Source: Pseudobutyrivibrio sp.
GTDB lineage: Bacteria; Bacillota; Clostridia; Lachnospirales; Lachnospiraceae
Length of the DNA: 19,457 bases
Direction of reading: 5' to 3'
NCBI GenBank assembly: GCA_017557715.1
Contig: JAFYYE010000223.1
Location: forward strand, 1-19,457
Below, one piece after another: positions 7,511-14,636 of the stretch. The notes under the pieces are model-generated. The model did no database searches and was not told the origin of the DNA. It was given only the letters and a program-made list of their open reading frames with translations. Every line of letters begins with the position of its first letter. Positions within the stretch are counted from its first letter, which is position 1. A program made the translations under genes and the position numbers.

Positions 7511-8545
7511 ATGAATAAAAATGTGGTAAAAAAGATATTTTGGATGTGCTTCACATTTCTACTTTCTGTCCTTACAATATGGACACTTTTAAAGCAAAAT
7601 GAAAGCATGTCACTTCAGAGGCTTTTGGAGCTTATTTCAAATGCCGATAAAAAATGGCTCACTGCCGCTATTATATCAACAGCCTGTTACGTGCTTTTTG
7701 AAGCACTTGCTATATGCACAATTTTAAAGGGTTTAGATCATGTCGGACATTTCAAAAAAGGTCTTATCTACAGTACTTCAGATGTGTATTTTTCAGCGAT
7801 AACACCATCTTCTACTGGAGGACAGCCTGCAAGTGCGTTCTTTATGATTAAAGATGGAATTTCAGCAGGAGTTACATCTGCCACATTGCTGATAAATCTT
7901 ATGATGTATAATATTTCCATAGTAATTCTTGGAATTATTGCAATCATAATGGCACCAAAGAGTTTTTTTGAATTTCATTTAGCAGCTAAAATATTTATAC
8001 TTGTTGGCTTTGTTGGCTTAACAATGTTATCTGTGATAATTCTTTCTGTGTTAAAAGACGGAAATAAAATATTTGTATTAGTTAGACGGTTTATAAACTT
8101 TTTGTATTCTAAGAAACTGATTCATCGTTTGGAACACAAGCTGGAGAGAATCGATAAAATTGAAGCAGATTATACTAATTGCGCCCAGATGATTGCCGGA
8201 AAAACCAGTATTTTAATGAAGGCGCTGTTTTGGAATATTATTCAGAGAGCATCCCAGATTATAGTACCAACTTTTGTTTTTGTCGCTTTAGGCGGAAGTG
8301 AAAAGCTATCGTCGTTACTATTCTCTAAGCAATGTCTCATCACTATCGGATATAATTATGTACCTATTCCAGGTTCTCTTGGAATTGCAGATTATTTGAT
8401 GATTGATGGATTTTCTAGTATTATGTCTAAGGACGCTGCTTTCGAGCTGGATATGCTTAGCAGAGGTCTTACATTTTATATTTGTGTCACACTTAGTGGC
8501 ATAATTACTTTAATAGGATATTTGAAAGGAAGAAAGAATAAATGA
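7511..8545 (+). CDS. flippase-like integral membrane protein (UPF0104 / LPG-synthase TM family)
   Basis: This is a 344-aa polytopic membrane protein with about eight hydrophobic segments. The conserved motif TPSSTGGQP (98-106) and the late GYNYVPIPGSLG region identify the UPF0104 family, related to the transmembrane half of lysyl-phosphatidylglycerol synthase (MprF) but without its catalytic domain. Family members are thought to flip or handle lipids; the precise substrate is unknown. AAGGA (7497-7501) precedes the ATG by 9 bases. The gene heads an operon with pssA (ATGA overlap) and psd, so a role in moving or organising phosphatidylserine or phosphatidylethanolamine is a reasonable inference. 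The right-hand copy retains only the first ~56 codons, with about two-thirds residue identity. Confidence 0.85.
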   Translation: MNKNVVKKIFWMCFTFLLSVLTIWTLLKQNESMSLQRLLELISNADKKWLTAAIISTACYVLFEALAICTILKGLDHVGHFKKGLIYSTSDVYFSAITPSSTGGQPASAFFMIKDGISAGVTSATLLINLMMYNISIVILGIIAIIMAPKSFFEFHLAAKIFILVGFVGLTMLSVIILSVLKDGNKIFVLVRRFINFLYSKKLIHRLEHKLERIDKIEADYTNCAQMIAGKTSILMKALFWNIIQRASQIIVPTFVFVALGGSEKLSSLLFSKQCLITIGYNYVPIPGSLGIADYLMIDGFSSIMSKDAAFELDMLSRGLTFYICVTLSGIITLIGYLKGRKNK

Positions 8546-9234
8546 TAGGCGTTTACGATTATACTGTTATTTTGACTTATCTCTCTACTATATCAGGAGT
8601 AGTTGGTATTATTGTTACAATGACAGGTATGGGACATCCATACTGCGGAACATTGTTTCTTATGTTATCAGGATTATTAGATGGTTTTGATGGAAAGGTT
8701 GCCCGCACAAAGAAGGATAGAACAGAACTTGAAAAAGAATTTGGTATTCAGATTGATTCTCTTTCTGATTTGATATGTTTTGGTGTGCTTCCTGCATCAA
8801 TTGGTATCGCGCAGCTTAGAGTTAGTGGTATTCTTACAGACTTAGGAAGACATGCTGAAAAGCCAGAGAATTACTATCTTGTATTGTTACTGATTACAAT
8901 TGCTGCATTTTATGTTCTTGCCGCACTTATCCGTCTTGCATATTTTAACGCAACTACAGATGAGCGAGCAGAGGAAGCTCTTATTAAAGGAAAAGCATAT
9001 TTTACAGGACTTCCTGTTACAACAGCTGCCTTAATTTTCCCACTCACTCTTGTTCTTCATTGGTTCACTAGAGCTGATTTAACAATCTTTTATTTTTGGC
9101 TTATGATGATTGTTGCCATCTTATTTGTTGGTAACTTTAAGGTCCCAAAGCCAAACAAAAAACAATTTGCTATTATTATCGTAATAGGATTTATTGAACT
9201 TATTGGAACTTTATTAATTTTATTTTATGAGTAA
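8542..9234 (+). CDS. pssA: CDP-diacylglycerol-serine O-phosphatidyltransferase
   Basis: This enzyme transfers phosphatidyl from CDP-diacylglycerol to L-serine to make phosphatidylserine at the membrane. The CDP-alcohol phosphotransferase signature is visible as DGKVAR (50-55) followed by G68, D72 and D76. The stretch between AR and G is 12 residues rather than the textbook 8, which leaves the metal-binding residues in order but lengthens the loop. At 230 aa with several hydrophobic helices it fits a Gram-positive PssA. Its start overlaps the previous stop (ATGA), and psd follows three bases after its stop, so the three genes form one coupled operon producing phosphatidylethanolamine. This is the only pssA in the window; the right-hand duplicate lost its copy entirely. 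Confidence 0.93.
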   Translation: MIGVYDYTVILTYLSTISGVVGIIVTMTGMGHPYCGTLFLMLSGLLDGFDGKVARTKKDRTELEKEFGIQIDSLSDLICFGVLPASIGIAQLRVSGILTDLGRHAEKPENYYLVLLLITIAAFYVLAALIRLAYFNATTDERAEEALIKGKAYFTGLPVTTAALIFPLTLVLHWFTRADLTIFYFWLMMIVAILFVGNFKVPKPNKKQFAIIIVIGFIELIGTLLILFYE

Positions 9235-9237
9235 CAT

Positions 9238-10053
9238 ATGAGTGGATTAAATTTTTTATACAAGACAAAAGTAGGGCGAATTATACTTCGCCCTTTATTA
9301 TTAAAACCAGTTTCTGATTTTTCAGGCTGGTTGCTTGATACTAAGGTGTCAAAGTGCATCATCAAGCCATTTGCTAAGGGTAATAATATAAATCTAGAAG
9401 ACTATATATTAGATGATATTAAATGCTTCAATGACTTTTTCTGCCGAAGAATAAAGCCGGAATTAAGACCTTTAGACATGGATGAAGAACACCTTATGGC
9501 ACCATGTGATGGATTGCTGAAGGTATATCCAATTTCGGAGGATGTGGTACTTCCTGTTAAGCAAAGTAGTTTTACGATTTCCGATTTACTAAGGGATAAA
9601 GAGCTCGCAAAAGAATTTTATGGCGGATATTGTTTGGTTTACAGACTATGTGTAAATCACTATCACCGATATTCATATTTTGAATCTGGAGTAAAGTCTG
9701 AGGATATAGTTATTCCTGGACTTTATCATACAGTACAGCCTGTTGCGCTTGAAGCTGGGCCGGTCTTTATTGAAAATAGCCGTCAGTACACTGTAATAAA
9801 CACTAAGAATTTTGGAAAATGTGTTCAGATGGAAGTAGGCGCCATGTTAGTTGGTAGAATAGTTAACAACCAAATGGAATCCATTTCGATTGAACGTGGT
9901 GTTGAAAAAGGTCATTTTGAATATGGTGGTTCCACGATTATAGTTCTTATTCCACCGGGCAAGGCGACTATTTATCGCGAGATACTCTTTGCCTCTGAAA
10001 ATGGTGAAGAAACACCTGTTGTTATGGGACAGGATATTGGAAAAAAACTTTAA
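9238..10053 (+). CDS. psd: phosphatidylserine decarboxylase proenzyme
   Basis: This enzyme decarboxylates phosphatidylserine to phosphatidylethanolamine, using the product of the preceding gene. The 271-aa proenzyme should self-cleave at G231-S232 inside the YGGST motif, making Ser232 the pyruvoyl group of a ~40-residue alpha chain. The GGST form (rather than LGST) is known in other Psd families. The expected catalytic Asp and His are visible in APCDG (D91) and NHYHRY (H143). A bidirectional terminator follows the stop directly. A diverged fragment equivalent to residues 53-136 persists at 10894-11145, with 69 of 84 residues identical. This intact copy is therefore probably the only functional psd here. 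Confidence 0.95.
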   Translation: MSGLNFLYKTKVGRIILRPLLLKPVSDFSGWLLDTKVSKCIIKPFAKGNNINLEDYILDDIKCFNDFFCRRIKPELRPLDMDEEHLMAPCDGLLKVYPISEDVVLPVKQSSFTISDLLRDKELAKEFYGGYCLVYRLCVNHYHRYSYFESGVKSEDIVIPGLYHTVQPVALEAGPVFIENSRQYTVINTKNFGKCVQMEVGAMLVGRIVNNQMESISIERGVEKGHFEYGGSTIIVLIPPGKATIYREILFASENGEETPVVMGQDIGKKL

Positions 10054-10058
10054 TAATC

Positions 10059-10089
10059 AAAAAGCGCCGCAAACTGCAGCGCTTTTTTT
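10059..10089. terminator. bidirectional terminator between psd and greA
   Basis: AAAAAGCGC (10059-10067) pairs with GCGCTTTTT (10079-10087). An inner GCA/TGC pair lies after one mismatch, and T-runs or A-runs flank the stem on both sides. It lies 5 bases after the psd stop and 4 bases from the greA stop, so it can end transcription of both convergent genes. Confidence 0.9.
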
Positions 10090-10093
10090 ATAA

Positions 10094-10597
10094 TTAATAT
10101 CTTTTGATTTTGTCATCCTCGTCAGTAGTTGATTTATCAATCAATCTAATTTCTACTTCATAGGAGTAATCGTCATTTACCTTAACCATAACTCTATCAC
10201 CGACATGCTTGCCACGTATCGCAGCGCCGAGAGGTGATTCAATGGAAATAAGACCTTTTAAAGAGTTACCACGGATGGAAGTGACAAGTTTATAGGTTTC
10301 TTCGCAATCATCCTCTGGAATATAGATAGTAACGGTATTGTTGATGCCGACTTCGTCATCAGCACTGGAGTCATCAACAACCTCAGCGAATTTAAGCATC
10401 TTTTCTAAGTAACGGATACGGCTGTCGTTCATGTTTTTGGCACGCTTAGCCTCGTGATATTCGAAGTTTTCAGAGAGATCTCCCTGTGCACGGGTCTCTT
10501 TTACTTCCTCTAGAAGCTTTGGTCTGATTACAAGCTTACGCTCGTCGATTTCTGCCTGAATTTTATCAATATCCCCCTGGGTAAGTCTTTCGCCCAT
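10094..10597 (-). CDS. greA: transcription elongation factor GreA
   Basis: GreA rescues backtracked RNA polymerase by stimulating cleavage of the 3' end of the nascent RNA. The 167-aa protein has the N-terminal coiled coil with AQGDLSENFEYHEAK, where D40 and E43 correspond to the catalytic-tip acidic pair, followed by the C-terminal FKBP-like domain (SPLGAAIRGKHVGD) and a charged tail. The ATG at 10597 is preferred because a GGAGG lies 7 bases upstream; the ATG at 10603 abuts that site and the TTG at 10615 lies beyond it. It is convergent with psd and divergent from the UPF0104 fragment. It is the intact member of the duplicated pair; the other copy (7089-7402) has lost its coiled coil. Confidence 0.95.
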   Translation of the reverse strand: MGERLTQGDIDKIQAEIDERKLVIRPKLLEEVKETRAQGDLSENFEYHEAKRAKNMNDSRIRYLEKMLKFAEVVDDSSADDEVGINNTVTIYIPEDDCEETYKLVTSIRGNSLKGLISIESPLGAAIRGKHVGDRVMVKVNDDYSYEVEIRLIDKSTTDEDDKIKRY

Positions 10598-10627
10598 AGT
10601 CATTCCTCCATTCAAAGATATGAATTA

Positions 10628-10656
10628 ATAATATAAAAATAAAAGTTTAAATGCAA
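10628..10656 (-). promoter_or_regulatory. probable greA promoter
   Basis: Read on the minus strand, TTGCAT (10656-10651) and TATTAT (10633-10628) are separated by 17 bases and lie about 30 bases before the greA ATG. In the left copy the -35 sequence survives (7408-7413) but the -10 box and the gene start are deleted. Confidence 0.6.
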
Positions 10657-10721
10657 ATCTTATGAAACAGTTATAATATAGTATAATAATGTGGAATGAA
10701 AAATGATAACTAAGAAATAAG

Positions 10722-10889
10722 ATGAGTAAAGACGTAGCAAAGAAAATATTTTGGATGGGCTTTACGACGGTACTCTCAATACTTACAATCTGGGCATTGT
10801 TACGGCAAAACCAGAGTATGTCCTTTGAGAAATTACTGGAGCTTATCTCAAAATCAGATAAAAAATGGATGGTTGCAGCGATTGCCTCT
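10722..10889 (+). pseudogene. UPF0104 gene remnant (first ~56 codons)
   Basis: The ATG at 10722 begins a sequence homologous to the first 56 residues of the intact UPF0104 gene at 7511 (38 of 56 identical by eye, including KKIFWM and SDKKW). Homology stops at 10889 and is replaced at once by psd sequence in another frame, reaching a TGA at 10911. About 1.7 kb, the rest of UPF0104 plus all of pssA and the psd start, was removed. A TATAAT is kept at 10672-10677, but about 40 bases including the -35 box are missing relative to the intact copy, so transcription is probably weak. Confidence 0.9.
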
Positions 10890-10893
10890 GCAG

Positions 10894-11168
10894 ATAGAAG
10901 ATTATATTCTTGATGATATTAACTGCTTCAATGATTTCTTTTGCCGCAGGATAAAGCCAGAAATTAGACCGCTAACTTTGGATGAGGATAAGCTAATGTC
11001 TCCATGTGACGGTCTTTTAAAGGTATATCCAATATCAGAGGGGTTGATATTGCCAGTTAAACAGAGCAAGTTCACAATTTCTGATTTGCTTGTGGATAAA
11101 GAACTTGCAAAGCAGTTTGATGGTGGATATTGTCTGGTGTACAGATGGAAGTTGGAGCAATTAAATAA
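10894..11168 (+). pseudogene. psd: psd remnant with internal deletions
   Basis: From 10894 the sequence encodes IEDYILDDINCFNDFF... through CLVYR (to 11145), equivalent to residues 53-136 of the intact Psd, with 69 of 84 residues identical and no internal stop. At 11141-11145 a second deletion joins this, within a shared CAG, to a later psd piece reading QMEVGA (around residue 200 of the intact protein) in a different frame. A few bases later come TAATAA and a hairpin. The pyruvoyl site (GGST) and the catalytic His are missing, so no enzyme can result. An open frame continues into antisense MCP sequence but has no biological support. Confidence 0.92.
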
Positions 11169-11169
11169 T

Positions 11170-11198
11170 AAAGAGCAGACGTTGAAGCCTGCTCTTTT
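11170..11198. terminator. hairpin terminator between psd remnant and MCP gene
   Basis: AAAGAGCAG (11170-11178) pairs with CTGCTCTTT (11189-11197) around a 10-base loop. There are Ts after it on the plus strand and a T-rich tract on the minus strand. It lies 16 bases beyond the MCP stop and so probably ends the MCP operon; it may originally have served psd too. Confidence 0.75.
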
Positions 11199-11214
11199 GA
11201 TATGTGAGTTGTTA

Positions 11215-12939
11215 TTAGAACTTAAATTTATTAACTTCGGAATCGAGCTGCTGAGCAATTTCAGAGTTTTCATTAACAATATCGCTGTTTTCCTGCATGT
11301 TACCGGTCATTTCAGTAACCGCATCAGCTACATTGATAACACCCTTAACACTTTCATCTACAGAATATGCAACGTCATCCATAGCCTGAGATACAATATT
11401 CATTGAGTTTTCGATATTCTGAGAAGCTTCTTCCATACTCTTAAGCATCTCTGAAATCTTTTCAGCGTCTTCCTGGTACTGTACACCAGTATCCATAAGC
11501 TGCTGATAACCACCGATTGTCTTGTCTCTTACGAAATCTACCATCTTGGTAGCTTCATCTGCAAGATCTCGTACATTACTGATAACTTCTTCTGAAATAA
11601 CCTGAATTTCACGGGCTGTTTCAGCTGAATTAGTTGCAAGACTGCTGATTTCCTCAGCAACTACTGCGAAGCCCTTGCCATGCTCTCCGGCGCGGGCCGC
11701 TTCGATGCTGGCGTTAAGTGAAAGCAGGTTTGTCTGTGAGGCGATATCCAAAATAGTTTGAGTAAGACCGCTGATATTTTCAACAGCCTTAGACTTTTCA
11801 ATCTTCTCATTAAGAGATTCAGTCATGTTGTCAGCTGCAATCTTGGCCTCTTCAGTTTCATGCTCAGCGTTCTTACGCATTTCGATAGCTCGACCTTCCA
11901 TTTCGGTAGCATAATCGGTACCTTCACGAACACTGTTGTACATGTCCTGAACATCCTCTTTGATTTTATTTGTAGAGCCCTGAACTTGCATAACAGAAGA
12001 TGATGTTTTTTCCATTACATCGCTCATCTGCGTCATAGTTTTTGTAACACCGTTTAGCTGTTCATTGGTTCTATGTGTAGTTCCAAGAGCAACATCGACA
12101 GAGCTAGAAAGCTTATTTGAACTATCGAAAATAGAGCTAACTACACTTCTGATGTATTCCAGTAAAGCGTTTATATTTTCTGCAATATCAGTAACTTCAT
12201 CATTACCCTTAATTTCAATCTTCTGAGTAAGATCACCATCGTTATTTACAAGATCTATAATCTTTGCATTAACAGCCTTAAGGCCTCTGGTAATTCCCTT
12301 TGCAACAAAGATGGAAACTATGGCAGCAACAACTGAAAGAACGAGACCAATAGCGATGATTGTATTAACAATGGCATAAAGCGAATGTACAACATCATCA
12401 ACTACGAAATCAATTCCAAGAACACCAACAGCTTCCCCTGATTTATTTTTTATAGGTGCATATGCACTCATAATAAAAGTACCATCTTCATATTGCTCGA
12501 TGTGATTTGTAGCCAAACCATCAGATTTTAAGGCGTTTCGCATTTCTTCAACGTATTCATCCTCTACAGGTTCACCAATGGGAGAGCCTTCATCGTCAGG
12601 CTGAGAAAGGTAAACAATCTGGCCATCTCTTTCTCCAACAGTATAAATGGAGCTAATTTTGCCAGTAGATTGAATAGCTGTCAATTCTCCTTTGATAACT
12701 GTGTTGGCATATGTGGCATCATCACCCACATCAAGCATCTGAAGAAGATTACCATTAATTTCATCAGCTCCTACGCGGCAGGTTGCTAAAGTATCATCAG
12801 AGGCAGTGCTTATAAAGCTTTTTTGAACGTAATTGAAGACAGCAAAACCCATAATAATACAGGTGAGAATATTAACTGTTAAAATACCTATTAAGATTTT
12901 AACAGTGATGCTAAATCTAAAACTCTTCTTTTCTTTCAT
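11215..12939 (-). CDS. methyl-accepting chemotaxis protein
   Basis: This is a 574-aa membrane chemoreceptor that controls the CheA kinase and hence flagellar rotation. Order of parts: cytoplasmic start, TM1 (about 11-35), an extracellular ~145-residue Cache-like sensor ending in APIKNKSGEAVGVLGIDF (161-178), TM2 (about 187-214), HAMP (215-265), and the methylated coiled coil with the kinase-control tip IASQTNLLSLNASIEAARAG (399-418). No C-terminal CheR-tethering pentapeptide is present. The ATG at 12939 has AAGGAGG 6 bases upstream, overlapping the stop of the preceding solute-binding protein gene, so the two are co-translated. The ligand is not evident from sequence; the pairing suggests it senses the loaded binding protein. 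Confidence 0.95.
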   Translation of the reverse strand: MKEKKSFRFSITVKILIGILTVNILTCIIMGFAVFNYVQKSFISTASDDTLATCRVGADEINGNLLQMLDVGDDATYANTVIKGELTAIQSTGKISSIYTVGERDGQIVYLSQPDDEGSPIGEPVEDEYVEEMRNALKSDGLATNHIEQYEDGTFIMSAYAPIKNKSGEAVGVLGIDFVVDDVVHSLYAIVNTIIAIGLVLSVVAAIVSIFVAKGITRGLKAVNAKIIDLVNNDGDLTQKIEIKGNDEVTDIAENINALLEYIRSVVSSIFDSSNKLSSSVDVALGTTHRTNEQLNGVTKTMTQMSDVMEKTSSSVMQVQGSTNKIKEDVQDMYNSVREGTDYATEMEGRAIEMRKNAEHETEEAKIAADNMTESLNEKIEKSKAVENISGLTQTILDIASQTNLLSLNASIEAARAGEHGKGFAVVAEEISSLATNSAETAREIQVISEEVISNVRDLADEATKMVDFVRDKTIGGYQQLMDTGVQYQEDAEKISEMLKSMEEASQNIENSMNIVSQAMDDVAYSVDESVKGVINVADAVTEMTGNMQENSDIVNENSEIAQQLDSEVNKFKF

Positions 12940-12950
12940 AGCCCGCCTCC

Positions 12951-14417
12951 TTATTCAGCATTAAGGGTATCTACAATTGCCTGTGACATGTAGGCTCCGT
13001 TAGAAGCCTCATATTCACTATAGGCACTATCTATATCAGCACCATCTACAACAACCTTCTTTACCAAATCTTTTTTTAGCTCCATAAGCTCATCATTAAA
13101 TAAATTAAAGGCATCTGTGCCATAAGGTAAATCTGCCATATGGCTGTTGTTATTAAATATGGCGGAAGCTTCGGCTACGCTTTCTGTGATGCTGTCTCCA
13201 CCTGGATCATTCGCAAGAGGAACAACAGCTAGCAGGTGGTCGATATGGTTTTTAGCATAGTCCTCTGTGTTTGGCTTATAAGTCCAAAGCAATTCAACCT
13301 CGCCACCATCCATCATAGTTTCAATAAAGTATTTATACACACCCTCAGGATTCTTACAGCCTGATGTAATACACCATACAGGCGCCACACGCTCAAGATA
13401 TGAACCTGTTTCGGCAATTGGAGGGATGGTAACGATTTCATCGTTTACTCCTGCATCACGAAGCTTGTCTGAAAGAGTTTTAGCCCAGGTTCCTGCCCAG
13501 TAAGTAAATACACCAAATTCGTTGGCATAGAATTTATCACGGCAATTACTTGTGCTGTTATCTATAATATCTGGATCGATGTAACCCTTTGAATAAGCAT
13601 CTCGTAATCTTTGTAAGGCAGCACGCATAGGTTCCTCTGTAAATCCATCTGCCCAGGTGCCGTCTTCCTTTTGATAGAAGGTAGGGTAAGCATCCTGATA
13701 AAATTCTGGAAGATAGTTGATGTAAGGAGCCTCACCGTTGATGATACCTGATGCTGAAACACCATATGTATCACCATTTATACCATTGCCATCAGGATCC
13801 CCCTCGGTGAAGGCCTGAAGCATTGCCAGGTATTCATCATAGGTAGTAGGAGGTTCCATACCTACACGGTCAAGCCATGCTTTTTTAATATAAGTGGTAC
13901 ATCCATTACCTCTGGTAGGGGTCATACCAAAAAGTTTGTTGTTGATCTTAATGCCTTCTATTAGCGCTTCGTTGCCAGCAGCCTGGATTTTCGACTGAAG
14001 TTCTGAACCCTCGTAGTAAGGAGTAATATCAGCAAGCAACTCCTTTGAGGCATAGGTTGTGTAATAGGTGGAGCCCAGTAGAACAACATCAGGTAATTCA
14101 GTTGTTTCGAAGACGCTGGTAACTTCATCATAGTAAACATCATGACCAGGCTGAATTATTACTAAATCAATGCCTGTGATAGCTTCCCATTTAGCTTCGA
14201 ATTCATCACGTCCGTTTTCCTGATCAACTAAGGTGCCGTCAACCATAACAGTAATCTGTGTCGGCTTCTCCGCCAAAATTGAATTAACGAGCTCACCTTC
14301 TGTAGTACTTACGGTTTTTATAGTTGCTTGTCTTGTTGGAACAGAGGAATAACCGCATCCAACAAAGAGTAATGAGCCGGCTAATAGAATAGCAGAAATA
14401 CTTTTAATCTTTCTCAT
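12951..14417 (-). CDS. lipoprotein extracellular solute-binding protein (family 1-like)
   Basis: This 488-aa secreted lipoprotein is anchored to the outer face of the membrane. The start at 14417 (MRKIK...) gives a classic lipoprotein signal peptide with lipobox LFVGC (17-21; Cys21 lipidated) and has AGGAGG 5 bases upstream. A longer open frame to 14495 would bury the signal sequence. The mature part resembles large carbohydrate/oligosaccharide-type binding proteins: ITVMVDG start, PDVVLLGSTYY, TPTRGNGCTTYIKKAWLDRVGMEPPTTYDEYLAML in pieces, and a DPDGNGINGDTYG loop that looks Ca-binding. No permease or ATPase genes are beside it; instead an MCP gene follows in the same operon. The substrate is unknown. 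It may serve as a ligand-presenting co-receptor rather than, or as well as, a transport component. Confidence 0.9.
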   Translation of the reverse strand: MRKIKSISAILLAGSLLFVGCGYSSVPTRQATIKTVSTTEGELVNSILAEKPTQITVMVDGTLVDQENGRDEFEAKWEAITGIDLVIIQPGHDVYYDEVTSVFETTELPDVVLLGSTYYTTYASKELLADITPYYEGSELQSKIQAAGNEALIEGIKINNKLFGMTPTRGNGCTTYIKKAWLDRVGMEPPTTYDEYLAMLQAFTEGDPDGNGINGDTYGVSASGIINGEAPYINYLPEFYQDAYPTFYQKEDGTWADGFTEEPMRAALQRLRDAYSKGYIDPDIIDNSTSNCRDKFYANEFGVFTYWAGTWAKTLSDKLRDAGVNDEIVTIPPIAETGSYLERVAPVWCITSGCKNPEGVYKYFIETMMDGGEVELLWTYKPNTEDYAKNHIDHLLAVVPLANDPGGDSITESVAEASAIFNNNSHMADLPYGTDAFNLFNDELMELKKDLVKKVVVDGADIDSAYSEYEASNGAYMSQAIVDTLNAE

Positions 14418-14464
14418 AGTACCTCCTATCCAGCTATTATCAAAAAGGAAACATCTCTGTTCCC

Positions 14465-14495
14465 AATATAACGGTGCGCAACTAAATTTTACCAA
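14465..14495 (-). promoter_or_regulatory. possible promoter for the SBP-MCP operon
   Basis: On the minus strand TTGGTA (14495-14490) and TATATT (14470-14465) are 19 bases apart, about 48 bases before the ATG. The spacing is long, so this is weak evidence. Confidence 0.3.
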
Positions 14496-14591
14496 AAATA
14501 GGGAAGGCTTTAGTGAATATATAGTGAACAGATGATGTAAAAAGCTTAAAGATAAAATGACATTGATTGGATAGAATTTACCAAGTGAAAA

Positions 14592-14600
14592 TGATATAGT
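14592..14600 (+). promoter_or_regulatory. possible extended -10 promoter for the tocopherol-cyclase-like gene
   Basis: TGATATAGT (14592-14600) is an extended -10 element (TGn plus TATAGT) 36 bases before the ATG at 14637. No good -35 lies at 17 bases, which is tolerated by extended -10 promoters. Apart from these promoter candidates, the 219-base divergent gap 14418-14636 holds nothing else I can recognise. Confidence 0.45.
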
Positions 14601-14636
14601 AAATAGAGGTAATTATGTAGAAAATGGGGTTTTAAT

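Larger units (their letters stand above)
7089..11168. repeat. diverged tandem duplication of the greA / UPF0104-pssA-psd locus
   Basis: Two copies of one gene order lie head to tail. Left copy: greA remnant (7089-7402, -), then intact UPF0104, pssA and psd (7511-10053, +). Right copy: intact greA (10094-10597, -), then a UPF0104 start joined to a psd fragment (10722-11168, +). Shared non-coding sequence (AAATGCAAATCT at 7407-7418 and 10649-10660) confirms the pairing. The greA DNA is only about 80% identical over a stretch compared by eye, although the proteins are nearly identical, and the Psd fragments share 69 of 84 residues. The copies therefore diverged as working genes, more like two related strains than a fresh duplication. 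Confidence 0.9.

Noticed and set aside
10825..11406. 193-codon frame as a real psd-like gene
   Set aside because: Its first part is out-of-frame UPF0104 remnant, the middle is a psd fragment without catalytic residues, and the end runs antisense through the MCP gene.
14418..14495. N-terminal extension of the solute-binding protein
   Set aside because: It would put 26 residues before a perfect lipoprotein signal peptide; the internal ATG has its own AGGAGG.
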